17,761 nt of DNA from positions 1 to 17,761 of the forward strand of contig VFHF01000189.1 of the NCBI GenBank assembly GCA_009392095.1, given 5' to 3'. Position numbers and translations under genes: made by a program. Numbering within the stretch: the stretch's first letter is position 1; each line of letters starts with the position of its first letter. The stretch is from SAR202 cluster bacterium. GTDB lineage: Bacteria; Chloroflexota; Dehalococcoidia; Lucifugimonadales; UBA3495. Below the pieces are notes generated by a model, which worked only from the letters and a program-made list of their open reading frames with translations, was not told the origin of the DNA and made no database searches. Shown piece after piece: positions 1-7,208 of the stretch.

Positions 1-798
1 ATGAAATTACGCCTAGATGACGGCATAGAACTTTTCTATACCATCGATGACTTCACGAACCCCTGGACTGAGCCGGAAACGGTGTTGATGCACCACGGCA
101 TGGCCAAGAGCCACAAGATGTGGTTCGGCTGGGTACCAATCATCGCCCAGCACTACCGGGTTATCCGGTTCGACATGCGGGGCATGGGATTATCCGACGT
201 ATCCGGGCCGGACCATGCCTGGACCCTGAACAGTTTCACCAGCGACCTGAAGGAGTTTGTCGACAAGATGGAACTGGACAAGTTCCACCTGATCGGCGAA
301 ACGGTGGGCGGCTCCATCTCAATGAATTTTTCCATCAACAACCAGGAGCGGCTGCGTTCGCTCACGGTCTGCACCTCCCCAACTAATTTCGACTCGCACC
401 ACAAAGAGAGCGCCGACCTAATCGACCAGGAAGGTATCAACGTGTGGGTGGAGGAATCCATCGGACGACGGCTAGACCCGCAGATAGTTGACCCGGCCTA
501 TATCCGCTGGTACGCCGAGCAGATGAAAGCTACCCCGGCCCATGTCGTTTCCGGATTCCAACGCAATGCCGCTGGAGACATCGGCCCGATGCTGAAAGAC
601 GTGCAGACGCCCATGCTGATGCTGGCGGCCGCCAATCTGCGGGAGGAAGTCCTCGGAGATTTCCGGGGGGCGGCAGACCTGTTCCCCAACGGCCGAAAAG
701 TGATCTTCCCCGGCGTTTACGGCTTCGTCCAGCACATCATGCCGGTGCCATGCGCCAGGGTCTGGCTCGACTTCGCCCACAGCTTGAACGAGACCTAG
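1..798 (+). CDS. Alpha/beta hydrolase with Thr in place of the nucleophile Ser
   Basis: This 265-residue protein has the alpha/beta hydrolase layout. HHG at residues 31-33 forms the oxyanion strand-turn, and RFDMRGMGLSD at 56-66 is the usual region before helix B. The nucleophile elbow is at 99-103, and His245 in a GFVQHIMP context is the expected catalytic His near the C-terminus. The elbow reads G-E-T-V-G instead of G-x-S-x-G, so Thr101 (codon ACG, 301-303) sits where Ser is expected. I see no clear Asp in the usual acid position after the strand at 204-210. The family includes esterases, lactonases and C-C hydrolases, and the substrate cannot be told here. With Ser missing it could be a Thr-dependent, altered or non-catalytic member. 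The ATG is the first base of the window, so an upstream extension cannot be excluded. It ends with TAG, and the next gene starts 109 bases later on the same strand. Confidence 0.85.
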   Translation: MKLRLDDGIELFYTIDDFTNPWTEPETVLMHHGMAKSHKMWFGWVPIIAQHYRVIRFDMRGMGLSDVSGPDHAWTLNSFTSDLKEFVDKMELDKFHLIGETVGGSISMNFSINNQERLRSLTVCTSPTNFDSHHKESADLIDQEGINVWVEESIGRRLDPQIVDPAYIRWYAEQMKATPAHVVSGFQRNAAGDIGPMLKDVQTPMLMLAAANLREEVLGDFRGAADLFPNGRKVIFPGVYGFVQHIMPVPCARVWLDFAHSLNET

Positions 799-907
799 GC
801 CAGCGGAGAAACTGTCCATTGCCCGATGATGAAAAAACAACGGCGACCCGCACCCGGTACAGCAGCCCGGTCCATCGCACGAGAATAGGCTGTGGGACCG
901 GTTAGGA

Positions 908-1348
908 ATGAGGGACTTCTTGAACGAGGAAGTAAGTCCCTACTTACTGGACCCCAAATTCCGCCACAGATACGAGCAGTGCTTCTTGCGGGCGTTTTTG
1001 GCCTTTGTGGCCGTGGCAATCATCTTGTTGTTCGTCGAATCCCCGTCATCAGCAGCCATCGCAGCAGGGTTGGGTTCCAGCGTGGTCGGCATCTTCATCA
1101 ACCCCAACGGAGCGACGGCACGGCTGCGGGCAATGGTCGGCGGACATACCATGGCACTATTGTTGGGCTCAGTGTTTTCTTTCATCCTGTTCGCCGGGTC
1201 CATCGAGACCTTCACCGTAGACCACAGTCAATTCCACGCTCTGATTATGGCCCTTTCAGTGGGACTTCTGTTCCTGGTGATGGCCATTACGGACACCGAC
1301 CATCCGCCCGCCGGCGGTATCGCCATCGGCATGGCCAGCAGAGAATAG
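908..1348 (+). CDS. HPP-family membrane protein, cut short by an in-frame TAG
   Basis: The 146-residue product matches the HPP family of small integral membrane proteins. It has about four hydrophobic segments (roughly 28-46, 50-66, 82-100 and 111-127), a family-like NPNGATARLRAMVGGH stretch at 65-80, and the signature TDTDHPPAGG at 127-136. Some HPP proteins have been linked to nitrite transport in chloroplasts and cyanobacteria; the role here is unknown. Translation stops at TAG (1346-1348) directly after MASRE. The same frame stays open for 30 more codons encoding a plausible last membrane helix (next entry), so the gene is probably interrupted by one nonsense change. The start ATG at 908 has only a weak ribosome site (AGGA just before it). 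The frame is family-like throughout, so the family call is firmer than the claim that a working protein is made. Confidence 0.75.
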   Translation: MRDFLNEEVSPYLLDPKFRHRYEQCFLRAFLAFVAVAIILLFVESPSSAAIAAGLGSSVVGIFINPNGATARLRAMVGGHTMALLLGSVFSFILFAGSIETFTVDHSQFHALIMALSVGLLFLVMAITDTDHPPAGGIAIGMASRE

Positions 1349-1441
1349 ACGCCAGAAGTGTTCGGGGCCATCCTCGGAGCACTCGGTTTGCTTACGGTCG
1401 TCAAGTTGGTCGTCCGGCGGCATCTAAGCGGCCTACTGTAG
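1349..1441 (+). pseudogene. C-terminal remnant of the HPP gene after the in-frame TAG
   Basis: The reading frame of the upstream HPP gene continues here for 30 codons to a second TAG at 1439-1441. It begins TPEVFGAILGALGLL and ends in a basic VVRRHLSGLL tail. This is a hydrophobic helix followed by positive charges, as expected for the last membrane segment and C-terminus of an HPP protein. No start codon or ribosome site precedes it, so it is not an independent gene. Read through, the full product would be about 177 residues, close to the usual family length. Confidence 0.7.
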
Positions 1442-1606
1442 ATCTGATTTGCTCACACAGGACCTTGGAGACCCGACTGTTCCTGGCCTTTACCGGCCCC
1501 ATCCAATACCCTGTTCTAGGCATCAAAAAACGCGAGCCGAGTCAGACTGACGACCCCGGCGCGGCCCCGCACCGCCATCCCCATCTGAACCACAAGGATT
1601 TTCCAG

Positions 1607-2545
1607 ATGCTTAACCTGGCCAACGGGCATGGACTCATCCTAAAGATGGTCAACCCAAGGGCTCTCCTATTTTTAGTTCCCTTACTGCTGCTGCTTACGG
1701 CCGCCTGCTCTTCGGGTTCGGACGACACAATCATCTCCAGCGAGCAACAGGCCGGGGGCCCGGAGTACTCGGGCGTCATCGTAACCACAGACATGGCGGT
1801 GGGCGTGAGCCGCATCATGTTCGGCGTAATCAACCGCGACGGAATGCCGGAATTAAGTACATCCTCGGATGTGAAGGTCTATTTCTTGGTGCCACGGGAA
1901 GACGCCAGGGAGTTGAAACAATCGCTGACCGCCAGATTCGTAGACTGGCCAACCACGGTAGGCGGCGTGTTCGTGGCGGACCTAGACCTGGACACTGCTG
2001 GGGCTTATGAACTGGACATTAGTTTCACATCCAGCATCGGCGCTCCCATCTTCGCCCAGACCAGTTTCTTGCTCAAAGAAGAACCCAGCACTCCAGCTCT
2101 CGGCTCACCGGCCCCGGCCAGCGTAACCCACACGGCCGCTCTCACCGACGACATTTCCCACATCACCACCTCCCCCGTCCCGGACCTAGACCTTTATGAG
2201 TTGTCTATCCATGAAGCGCTGCAACAGGACAAGCCCGTGGTTATCGTGTTTGCTACCCCAGCATTCTGTGTTAGCGCAACCTGCGGGCCGCAAGTGGGTG
2301 AGCTGACCAAGGTGAAAGAGAGCGTGGGAGACCGGGCGAACTACATCCACGTAGAGGTCTTTGAAGAGCCTCATCTAATGAAGGAGGCAAGGCCTACCGG
2401 CGATCTGGTCCCAGCAGTAGAGGAGTGGGGACTGCCCACGGAACCGTGGACGTTCATCATCGACAGCCAGGGATTGGTGCGCGCCAAATTCGAGCAGTTC
2501 ACCACTGCGTCTGAGATTGAATCCAATCTCCGGGAGATTCTTTAG
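1607..2545 (+). CDS. Thioredoxin-fold lipoprotein with a CX4C motif
   Basis: This 312-residue protein is predicted to be a lipoprotein on the outer face of the membrane. A hydrophobic stretch at 20-31 leads to the lipobox LTAAC, with Cys34 as the lipidated residue. Residues 55-155 form a beta-rich region I do not recognise, followed by a Pro/Ala/Ser-rich linker at 160-175. Residues 197-312 look like a thioredoxin-fold domain: VVIVFATPAF strand, then Cys221 and Cys226 spaced CX4C, then a cis-Pro candidate in TEPWTF (Pro280) and the strand FIIDSQGLVRAKF. The CX4C spacing differs from the CXXC of classical thioredoxins and the CXXXC of Sco copper chaperones. A redox or metal-handling role for exported proteins is possible but unproven. 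The start at 1607 has AAGGA eight bases upstream; Met14 (1646) is an alternative that would give a more typical signal peptide. It converges on the next gene, with the two stop codons overlapping. Confidence 0.8.
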   Translation: MLNLANGHGLILKMVNPRALLFLVPLLLLLTAACSSGSDDTIISSEQQAGGPEYSGVIVTTDMAVGVSRIMFGVINRDGMPELSTSSDVKVYFLVPREDARELKQSLTARFVDWPTTVGGVFVADLDLDTAGAYELDISFTSSIGAPIFAQTSFLLKEEPSTPALGSPAPASVTHTAALTDDISHITTSPVPDLDLYELSIHEALQQDKPVVIVFATPAFCVSATCGPQVGELTKVKESVGDRANYIHVEVFEEPHLMKEARPTGDLVPAVEEWGLPTEPWTFIIDSQGLVRAKFEQFTTASEIESNLREIL

Positions 2546-2889
2546 TCGCTGGGAGCCATAAGGTCGCGAACATCGGTGGCGATGAGGTCGCCGCGATATA
2601 CGCTATATGTAACCACCACTTTTTCACCAAGAACTTGGTGTTGCCTCAGGTGTGCAGCGTTGACGCCGACAGGTCCTTCCGTGGAAAACGTCCAAACTTT
2701 ACCGCCGTCGTCCCGCACGCGTAGTAGCTCAATCTCCACCAAATCACGCTCGACTGCCTCTACGATCAATCCCGTCACCGTTTTTTCGCTGTCACCGCCG
2801 CAGGCCGCCGCAATCAGCAACACGGCCATGCCTGCCGCCAACGCCGATACCAGTCTTTTAGTCCCGCGCGGTCCTATGGTGGGAATCAT
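2542..2889 (-). CDS. Small lipoprotein of the ABC exporter operon
   Basis: This is a 115-residue protein with a lipoprotein signal: basic KR at 11-12, a hydrophobic run at 16-28, and lipobox LIAAAC with Cys30 as the lipid site. The mature part (about 85 residues) is rich in alternating Val/Ile/Leu and charged residues, consistent with a small beta-barrel or OB-like fold. I do not recognise the family. ATG at 2887-2889 was chosen because it overlaps the TGA of the upstream permease as ATGA, which indicates translational coupling. A longer reading frame extends upstream, but it lies wholly inside the permease gene and has no signal peptide at its start. The gene ends in TAA at 2542-2544, interlocked with the stop of the convergent thioredoxin-fold gene. 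Its place suggests an accessory part of the transporter or co-regulated cargo; this is inference. Confidence 0.75.
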   Translation of the reverse strand: MIPTIGPRGTKRLVSALAAGMAVLLIAAACGGDSEKTVTGLIVEAVERDLVEIELLRVRDDGGKVWTFSTEGPVGVNAAHLRQHQVLGEKVVVTYSVYRGDLIATDVRDLMAPSD

Positions 2890-3974
2890 CCGAATTTGAA
2901 CACCTTGACGGCCACCAGCGCCGTTGCCACCACCCATCCGCCTAGAGCAGCTAAGTATGGCCAAGTTTCCCAGATGGGTTCGCTGTCGATGGCGATGTCC
3001 CGCAGCGCCGCCAGCATGGGAGTTAGAGGTAGGGCCAACGACAACTCGGGCAAGATCCAAGGCAGGGCCGCAGTGGAGAAGAAAGTGCCGGCCAGGAACA
3101 TCATGGGCAGGGCCACGGCGTTGCCCATTCCCGAGGCGGCCGCCGGAGACTTGGCCCAGGCCGACAAGATGAACCCGATGTTCAAGAAAACAACGCTGCC
3201 CAAAGCCGTAACGGCCAAAACCCAAATCAGATTCCCGTTAACGTGCCCATCGAAGACAAATACACCCAGGGCCAGAATTATTCCAGCCTGCACCAAGGCC
3301 AATAAGACATGGGCTGTGATCTCCGCGGCGAAGAATTTCCAGATAGGAAGAGGGGTAACCAGCAGCCGTTTCAAGATAGACAGGTTCCGGAATGTGCTGA
3401 TGCGGACGGCGATGGAGATAATGGAGTTGGTCATGATTCCCAGCCCCAACAGCCCGATAAGCACGTTATCGAAGTAGTCGACCTCAGAAGCCTGAATAAC
3501 GTCGGCTGTCAGCAGTTGCGCCGGCACGATAGGCCCGCCGTCCGAGTGGATGTCGGACACCAAGTTGCGAATCGCGCCGTCAACCAATTGGTTGCGGTCG
3601 GGATTGCGAGTGCTGTAGACCAGCGCCACCGCCGCAGGGCCAGTTGCTTGGGCCTGGGCTGCCGGGTCATCGAACATCTCTGGAATCACTATCAGATATC
3701 CCAGGTCGCCGTCAGTTATCTTTTTCCTCGCCTTGACGGGGTCATCCTCGTCAAACTCCAACTCCAAGAATTCGATCCCGTCCAGCCGTTCCAGGAAAAT
3801 CTCGGCCCTGGGGCCGCCAGACTTATCGATAACCGCCACATCGGCGGCGCCAACGCCGTTGAAATCGAACAGGCCGAAAACCACCACTAACATCAGAGGA
3901 AAGAATAAAGCCCAGAAAATGGCTTGGCGGTTGCGCGCCATCATCTTCAGGTCGGCTAAGACCAACGCAACCAA
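2886..3974 (-). CDS. ABC-2 type exporter permease
   Basis: This 362-residue protein is the membrane subunit of an ABC exporter. It has the ABC-2 layout: one N-terminal membrane helix (about 19-36), a large soluble loop (about 45-165) that would lie outside the cell, and five further hydrophobic segments between about 170 and 357. Before the first helix is ADLKMMARNRQAIFW, typical of this family. It starts at TTG (3972-3974), two bases after the stop of the ATPase gene; AAGGGA about ten bases upstream serves as ribosome site. No ATG gives a complete first helix. The gene shares a 4-base ATGA overlap with the downstream lipoprotein gene. Substrate is unknown; family members export drugs, lipids, polysaccharides or metal-related compounds. 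Being next to haem/oxidase genes does not by itself show a link, since the two units are divergent. Confidence 0.88.
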   Translation of the reverse strand: MVALVLADLKMMARNRQAIFWALFFPLMLVVVFGLFDFNGVGAADVAVIDKSGGPRAEIFLERLDGIEFLELEFDEDDPVKARKKITDGDLGYLIVIPEMFDDPAAQAQATGPAAVALVYSTRNPDRNQLVDGAIRNLVSDIHSDGGPIVPAQLLTADVIQASEVDYFDNVLIGLLGLGIMTNSIISIAVRISTFRNLSILKRLLVTPLPIWKFFAAEITAHVLLALVQAGIILALGVFVFDGHVNGNLIWVLAVTALGSVVFLNIGFILSAWAKSPAAASGMGNAVALPMMFLAGTFFSTAALPWILPELSLALPLTPMLAALRDIAIDSEPIWETWPYLAALGGWVVATALVAVKVFKFG

Positions 3975-3976
3975 AA

Positions 3977-4954
3977 CTAGTCCCTTAACTCTGTGCCGGT
4001 GAGTTCAAGAAAGACATCTTCCAGAGTAACCGGGGTGATCTGCAGGTTTTCCAGTCCCAGACCGGCCTTGGCAATCTCATCCAGCATGCCCCGTAGCGCA
4101 GATGGGCTATTGGCAAGCCGCAGCATGTAGGTGTTCTCAGATACAGCATCGTCTTCAGCCTGTTTTTCTTGCTCCGCTGGCTTTCGAGACAACTCTCGGG
4201 ATTGGACCACTTCCACGCCGCCGTTCAAGGATTCCAGTTGGGTGGTGGTCATCGGTTTTTCCATGGTCAACTTCACGGTATAGCTGGCTTCCAGTTGGTT
4301 GATCAGGTTCCGGGGAGAATCTAACGCCAGAATCTTTCCGTGATCCATGATGGCCAGGCGATTGCAGAGAATCGCGGCTTCGTCCATGTAATGAGTCGTG
4401 AGCACCACGGTGACGCCGCGCTGGTTGACCTCACGAATCAGGGACCAGAGATTGCGGCGTGCCTGCGGGTCGAGACCGGTGGTGGGCTCGTCTAAGATTA
4501 CCAATTCCGGGTTGTTGACCAGGCTGGCCGCCACTGCAAAACGTTGCGCCTGCCCACCGGAGAGCTCCGAGATGCGGCTGCCAGATTTATCCGCCAGTCC
4601 AACCTGATCGAGCAGGGCTTTTGGAGGGGTCTTATTGGGGTAGAAGCTTCCCAGCAGGTTCAGGATCTCGGTCAGATCAAGGTAGCCATAATAGGCGGAG
4701 GCTTGGAGCTGGACTCCGATGCGGGCCTTCACCTTGGCTGCGTTGGACTGCACTTCCAGCCCCAAAACGCTGACCCGGCCTTCCGTTGGCTTCTGAAGAC
4801 TCTCTATGATCTCCAGTGTAGTGGTCTTCCCGGCCCCATTGGGGCCCAGTATCCCAAAGACCTCACCCCGCTCAACCGAAAATGTCACCCCGTTGACCGC
4901 GGTGAAGGAACCGAATCGTTTAACTAGATTTTCAACTTGGACAGCAAGCTCCAT
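3977..4954 (-). CDS. ABC exporter ATPase subunit (ABC-2 family)
   Basis: This 325-residue cytoplasmic ATPase powers the exporter whose permease follows two bases downstream. Visible motifs are Walker A GPNGAGKT at 37-44, signature LSGGQ at 131-135, Walker B LVILDE at 151-156, the D-loop after it, and the switch His188 in LTTHYMDE. The C-terminal part (about 225-325) carries an acidic linker and ends in a PVTLEDVFLELTGTELRD stretch, typical of ABC-2 exporter ATPases with a C-terminal accessory domain. I placed the start at ATG 4952-4954 because the conserved beta-strand begins right after it. A 23-residue upstream extension to a TTG has no family-like sequence. No clear ribosome site precedes the ATG, so the transcript may be leaderless or nearly so. 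It is divergent from ctaA. Confidence 0.9.
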   Translation of the reverse strand: MELAVQVENLVKRFGSFTAVNGVTFSVERGEVFGILGPNGAGKTTTLEIIESLQKPTEGRVSVLGLEVQSNAAKVKARIGVQLQASAYYGYLDLTEILNLLGSFYPNKTPPKALLDQVGLADKSGSRISELSGGQAQRFAVAASLVNNPELVILDEPTTGLDPQARRNLWSLIREVNQRGVTVVLTTHYMDEAAILCNRLAIMDHGKILALDSPRNLINQLEASYTVKLTMEKPMTTTQLESLNGGVEVVQSRELSRKPAEQEKQAEDDAVSENTYMLRLANSPSALRGMLDEIAKAGLGLENLQITPVTLEDVFLELTGTELRD

Positions 4955-5029
4955 GATAGCGCAGGAAATGGTAACACATTCCAGGCAAAAATCGGACCGT
5001 ACCGTGTGCGTAGCCAGGCACAAAATTTA

Positions 5030-5056
5030 TTGACATCAAATGGCCCCTATGATAAC
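5030..5056 (+). promoter_or_regulatory. Likely sigma-70-type promoter for ctaA-ctaB
   Basis: A perfect -35 TTGACA (5030-5035) is followed by GATAAC (5051-5056) with a 15-base spacer. The spacing is slightly short, but the layout resembles the stronger promoter upstream of coxB (TTGACA, 16 bases, GATAAT). The predicted transcript would lead into ctaA about 205 bases downstream. Confidence 0.5.
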
Positions 5057-5108
5057 GTTCGGAAGGCTCTGGCAGGACTCTCTCACCCGATTCCACCGCT
5101 GTACCTTA

Positions 5109-5120
5109 TGGATGCATCCA
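5109..5120. repeat. 12-base perfect palindrome in the ctaA leader
   Basis: TGGATGCATCCA is its own reverse complement. Flanking ACCTT (5103-5107) and AGGT (5121-5124) extend the dyad with a short bulge. It lies about 53 bases downstream of the predicted promoter and could be an operator or an RNA fold. There is only one copy, so this is weak. Confidence 0.35.
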
Positions 5121-5271
5121 AGGTGGAAATCCCGGCCGCAGGTCCAGCCGGTCCGGATAAACCCAGAATACATACCAGGAACCCAATGACACGCAGTCTC
5201 CGACCACGGCGTTCTACCGTCGGTGCGAATGGAACAACGATCTCGCCCATCCTTTCTGCTGGGCCACCGTC

Positions 5272-6222
5272 ATGGAAATAGCCCGGCGGGGCGGATTTCA
5301 CAACTGGTTTAGGGGAATCTCGGCATTCACCGTCCTAGCCACATTCGCCTTGGTTATCCTGGGTGGCGTGGTGCGGGTCACCGAATCCGGCCTTGGCTGC
5401 CCAGACTGGCCGGGCTGCGACGGTGGCGTCTTCCCGCCATTGGAAACAAAAGCCATAATTGAATATTCCCACCGCATCACCGCGTCTTTCCTCGTAGGGC
5501 CGCTGATTGTGTTTTTGTTCATCTCTGCTTGGGTCAGATACCGACAAGAACGTTGGGTCTTGGTCCCGGCTACTGTGGCCTTTGTGTTGGTCTTTGCCCA
5601 GGCTGGTTTGGGCGGCGCTACCGTATTAAGTGAACTCCCCGGAGCAACTGTGATGGCCCACCTGGCGGTCGGTGAAACCTTGGTCGCGGTCCTAGTGGTA
5701 TTGGCGGTCGTTGCCTACCGTGGGCCGTTGGCGATCAAGATACCCGATTGGGGCATCGACCAGACGCGGAGATTTCCTAGATTGATAGTTATCTCGGGTG
5801 TGGCGGTGTTCTTGCTATTACTTTCCGGTTCATACGTGACAATCACCGACGCTTTTGGCGCGTGTTCAGAGTGGCCGCAATGTCTGAAAGGAAACCCATT
5901 CCCCAACCAACACCTTCAAGTTATCAACATGTTCCACCGCTACGTAGCCGCAGGTGTGGGCCTGTTCCTGCTATACAGTCTGCACCTGGGCTTCAGAGGC
6001 AGGGCCCAACCGCTGGAGATCAGGATATTCTCCATGGCTGCCGTAGCCCTCTTGGTAGCCCAAGTTTTGGTCGGCGCTGGCGTAGTCTGGGCTGACTTCA
6101 GTCAAGACATGCGGGCCTTGCATCTGGCAATGGCCACCTCGGTGTGGATCGCCGTTTCAGCCCTCGCCGTATTGACCTTCTCCAGCCCAGGAATCCGCTG
6201 GACCGGTGCATCCAATGGCTAA
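5272..6222 (+). CDS. ctaA: Haem A synthase (COX15/CtaA)
   Basis: CtaA is an inner-membrane enzyme that oxidises the C8 methyl of haem O to a formyl group, giving haem A for the oxidase encoded downstream. The 316-residue protein has about eight membrane helices in two similar halves. His67 and His130 in the first half and His222 and His284 in the second are the expected haem ligands. Glu64 in EYSHR matches the conserved catalytic Glu of the family. Each half has a Cys pair in an outer loop: GCPDWPGC (Cys43/Cys49) and ACSEWPQC (Cys198/Cys204). Such Cys pairs are known from CtaA proteins, where they are thought to form disulphides. ATG 5272 is chosen from the position of the first helix; no strong ribosome site is visible. 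The last codons overlap the start of ctaB, which indicates one operon. Confidence 0.93.
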   Translation: MEIARRGGFHNWFRGISAFTVLATFALVILGGVVRVTESGLGCPDWPGCDGGVFPPLETKAIIEYSHRITASFLVGPLIVFLFISAWVRYRQERWVLVPATVAFVLVFAQAGLGGATVLSELPGATVMAHLAVGETLVAVLVVLAVVAYRGPLAIKIPDWGIDQTRRFPRLIVISGVAVFLLLLSGSYVTITDAFGACSEWPQCLKGNPFPNQHLQVINMFHRYVAAGVGLFLLYSLHLGFRGRAQPLEIRIFSMAAVALLVAQVLVGAGVVWADFSQDMRALHLAMATSVWIAVSALAVLTFSSPGIRWTGASNG

Positions 6223-7132
6223 AGGAGTGGAGGCAGGCACGGTGGAAACCGATCGACCAGGCGGCATCATTGGCGTCGTCAACGATTACGTGACACTCAC
6301 CAAGCCGCCAATCATAGTCTTGCTCGTCATCACTGCGATCGGAGGCATGTTTCTGGCGGCGGAGGGCATCCCACCCTTGCAGGCGCTCGGCATGGTCTGC
6401 CTTGGAGGGACGCTAGGAGCCGGCGGAGCCAATGCCATCAACCACTTCTTGGACCAAGACATCGACGCGATAATGTCCCGGACGATAAAGCGGCCCGTCG
6501 CGGCCCACCGCATCGCCCCCATGAGCGCTTTGGTCTTTGGCATCGCTTTGAACGTTGGGGCGTTCTTCGTTCTGACCTACTGGGTGAACCTGTTGGCAGC
6601 GTCTCTTACCCTCTCGGCCACCCTGTTCTACGTCTTGGTTTACACCGGCTGGCTCAAACGAAATACGCCGCAGAATATCGTTATCGGAGGCGCCGCCGGC
6701 GCTATTCCGCCGATGGTAGGTTGGGTCGCGGTTACCGGCAGCCTGGACCTACCGGCCCTTTACCTGTTCACTATCGTATTTTTCTGGACTCCTCCCCATT
6801 TTTGGGCTCTGGCGTTGATGATCCAGAACGATTACCAACGGGCTGGCGTCCCGATGCTACCTGTGGTGGTTGGAGAAGAGCGGACCGTACAGAATATATT
6901 CATGTACAGTATGGCTTTGGTGGCACTGACTTTGCTCTTTGGCGCTTCAGACGCCGTCGGCCTGGTGTACCTGGCCTCCGCCGTGGCTTTGGGAGCCGTC
7001 TTCTTAGCGTTCGCGTGGAAATTAAAAAGAGACTACAGCGTCCGCCGCGCCAAACATCTGTATCTGTACTCCCTCCTTTACCTGGCCTTATTATTTGCAG
7101 TCATGCTGGCCGACGGCGTCTACCGGTTCTAG
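6215..7132 (+). CDS. ctaB: Protohaem IX farnesyltransferase (haem O synthase, CtaB/COX10)
   Basis: CtaB transfers a farnesyl group from farnesyl diphosphate to haem B, making haem O, the substrate of CtaA. The 305-residue membrane protein belongs to the UbiA prenyltransferase superfamily. The first Asp-rich motif NAINHFLDQDIDAIMSRT begins near residue 73, with Asp80, Asp82 and Asp84 as Mg-diphosphate ligands, followed by the conserved KRPVA. The second conserved region PHFWALAL is followed by NDYQRAGVPMLPVV, as in CtaB proteins. About eight to nine membrane helices are visible. I chose ATG 6215, which overlaps the TAA of ctaA by eight bases; an in-frame GTG at 6206 is an alternative. The gene is followed by a 235-base gap containing a new promoter, so the oxidase genes may be transcribed both from here and on their own. 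Confidence 0.93.
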   Translation: MAKGVEAGTVETDRPGGIIGVVNDYVTLTKPPIIVLLVITAIGGMFLAAEGIPPLQALGMVCLGGTLGAGGANAINHFLDQDIDAIMSRTIKRPVAAHRIAPMSALVFGIALNVGAFFVLTYWVNLLAASLTLSATLFYVLVYTGWLKRNTPQNIVIGGAAGAIPPMVGWVAVTGSLDLPALYLFTIVFFWTPPHFWALALMIQNDYQRAGVPMLPVVVGEERTVQNIFMYSMALVALTLLFGASDAVGLVYLASAVALGAVFLAFAWKLKRDYSVRRAKHLYLYSLLYLALLFAVMLADGVYRF

Positions 7133-7180
7133 GCTCAATGCTGTACCTACCGCAATGGGCACGGCCCACGCTCAAATGCG

Positions 7181-7208
7181 TTGACAGGCTAGTTTGGCGT
7201 GTGATAAT
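7181..7208 (+). promoter_or_regulatory. Strong promoter for the coxBAC-subunit IV operon
   Basis: Perfect -35 TTGACA (7181-7186), 16-base spacer, and -10 GATAAT (7203-7208), which matches TATAAT at five of six positions. A transcript would start near 7215 and have a leader of about 150 bases before the coxB ATG. This is the best promoter match I noticed in the window. Confidence 0.65.

Larger units (their letters stand above)
4955..5271. other. Divergent intergenic region between the ABC operon and ctaA
   Basis: This 317-base stretch separates the divergent ABC ATPase and ctaA genes. It holds a good plus-strand promoter (5030-5056) and a perfect 12-base palindrome (5109-5120). If that promoter is used, ctaA has a leader of about 200 bases. 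Short open frames on both strands overlap here, but none has a family-like sequence or a well-placed ribosome site. I see no known riboswitch or tRNA. Confidence 0.6.

Noticed and set aside
1442..1606. Gap between the HPP remnant and the thioredoxin-fold gene
   Set aside because: Looked for promoters, hairpins and small genes; beyond the ribosome site of the next gene nothing was convincing.
892..1614. 240-residue frame over the HPP gene
   Set aside because: Arg/His/Pro-rich composition typical of an out-of-frame reading; the HPP frame over the same bases is clearly family-like.
2890..3225. N-terminal extension of the small lipoprotein frame
   Set aside because: It lies wholly inside the permease gene out of frame; the ATG at 2889 has the signal peptide and the coupling overlap.
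2896..3477. 193-residue plus-strand frame opposite the ABC permease
   Set aside because: It is the antisense shadow of the permease and has no membrane or family pattern of its own.
5083..5250. Minus-strand frame with a hydrophobic stretch in the ctaA leader
   Set aside because: It could encode a small membrane protein, but it has no family-like sequence, its only purine-rich site touches the start codon, and it lies in the likely ctaA leader.
5109..5281. Plus-strand frame starting at the palindrome (MDASKVEIPAAG)
   Set aside because: Low complexity rich in Pro/Arg/Ser, no ribosome site, and its end overlaps the start of ctaA.
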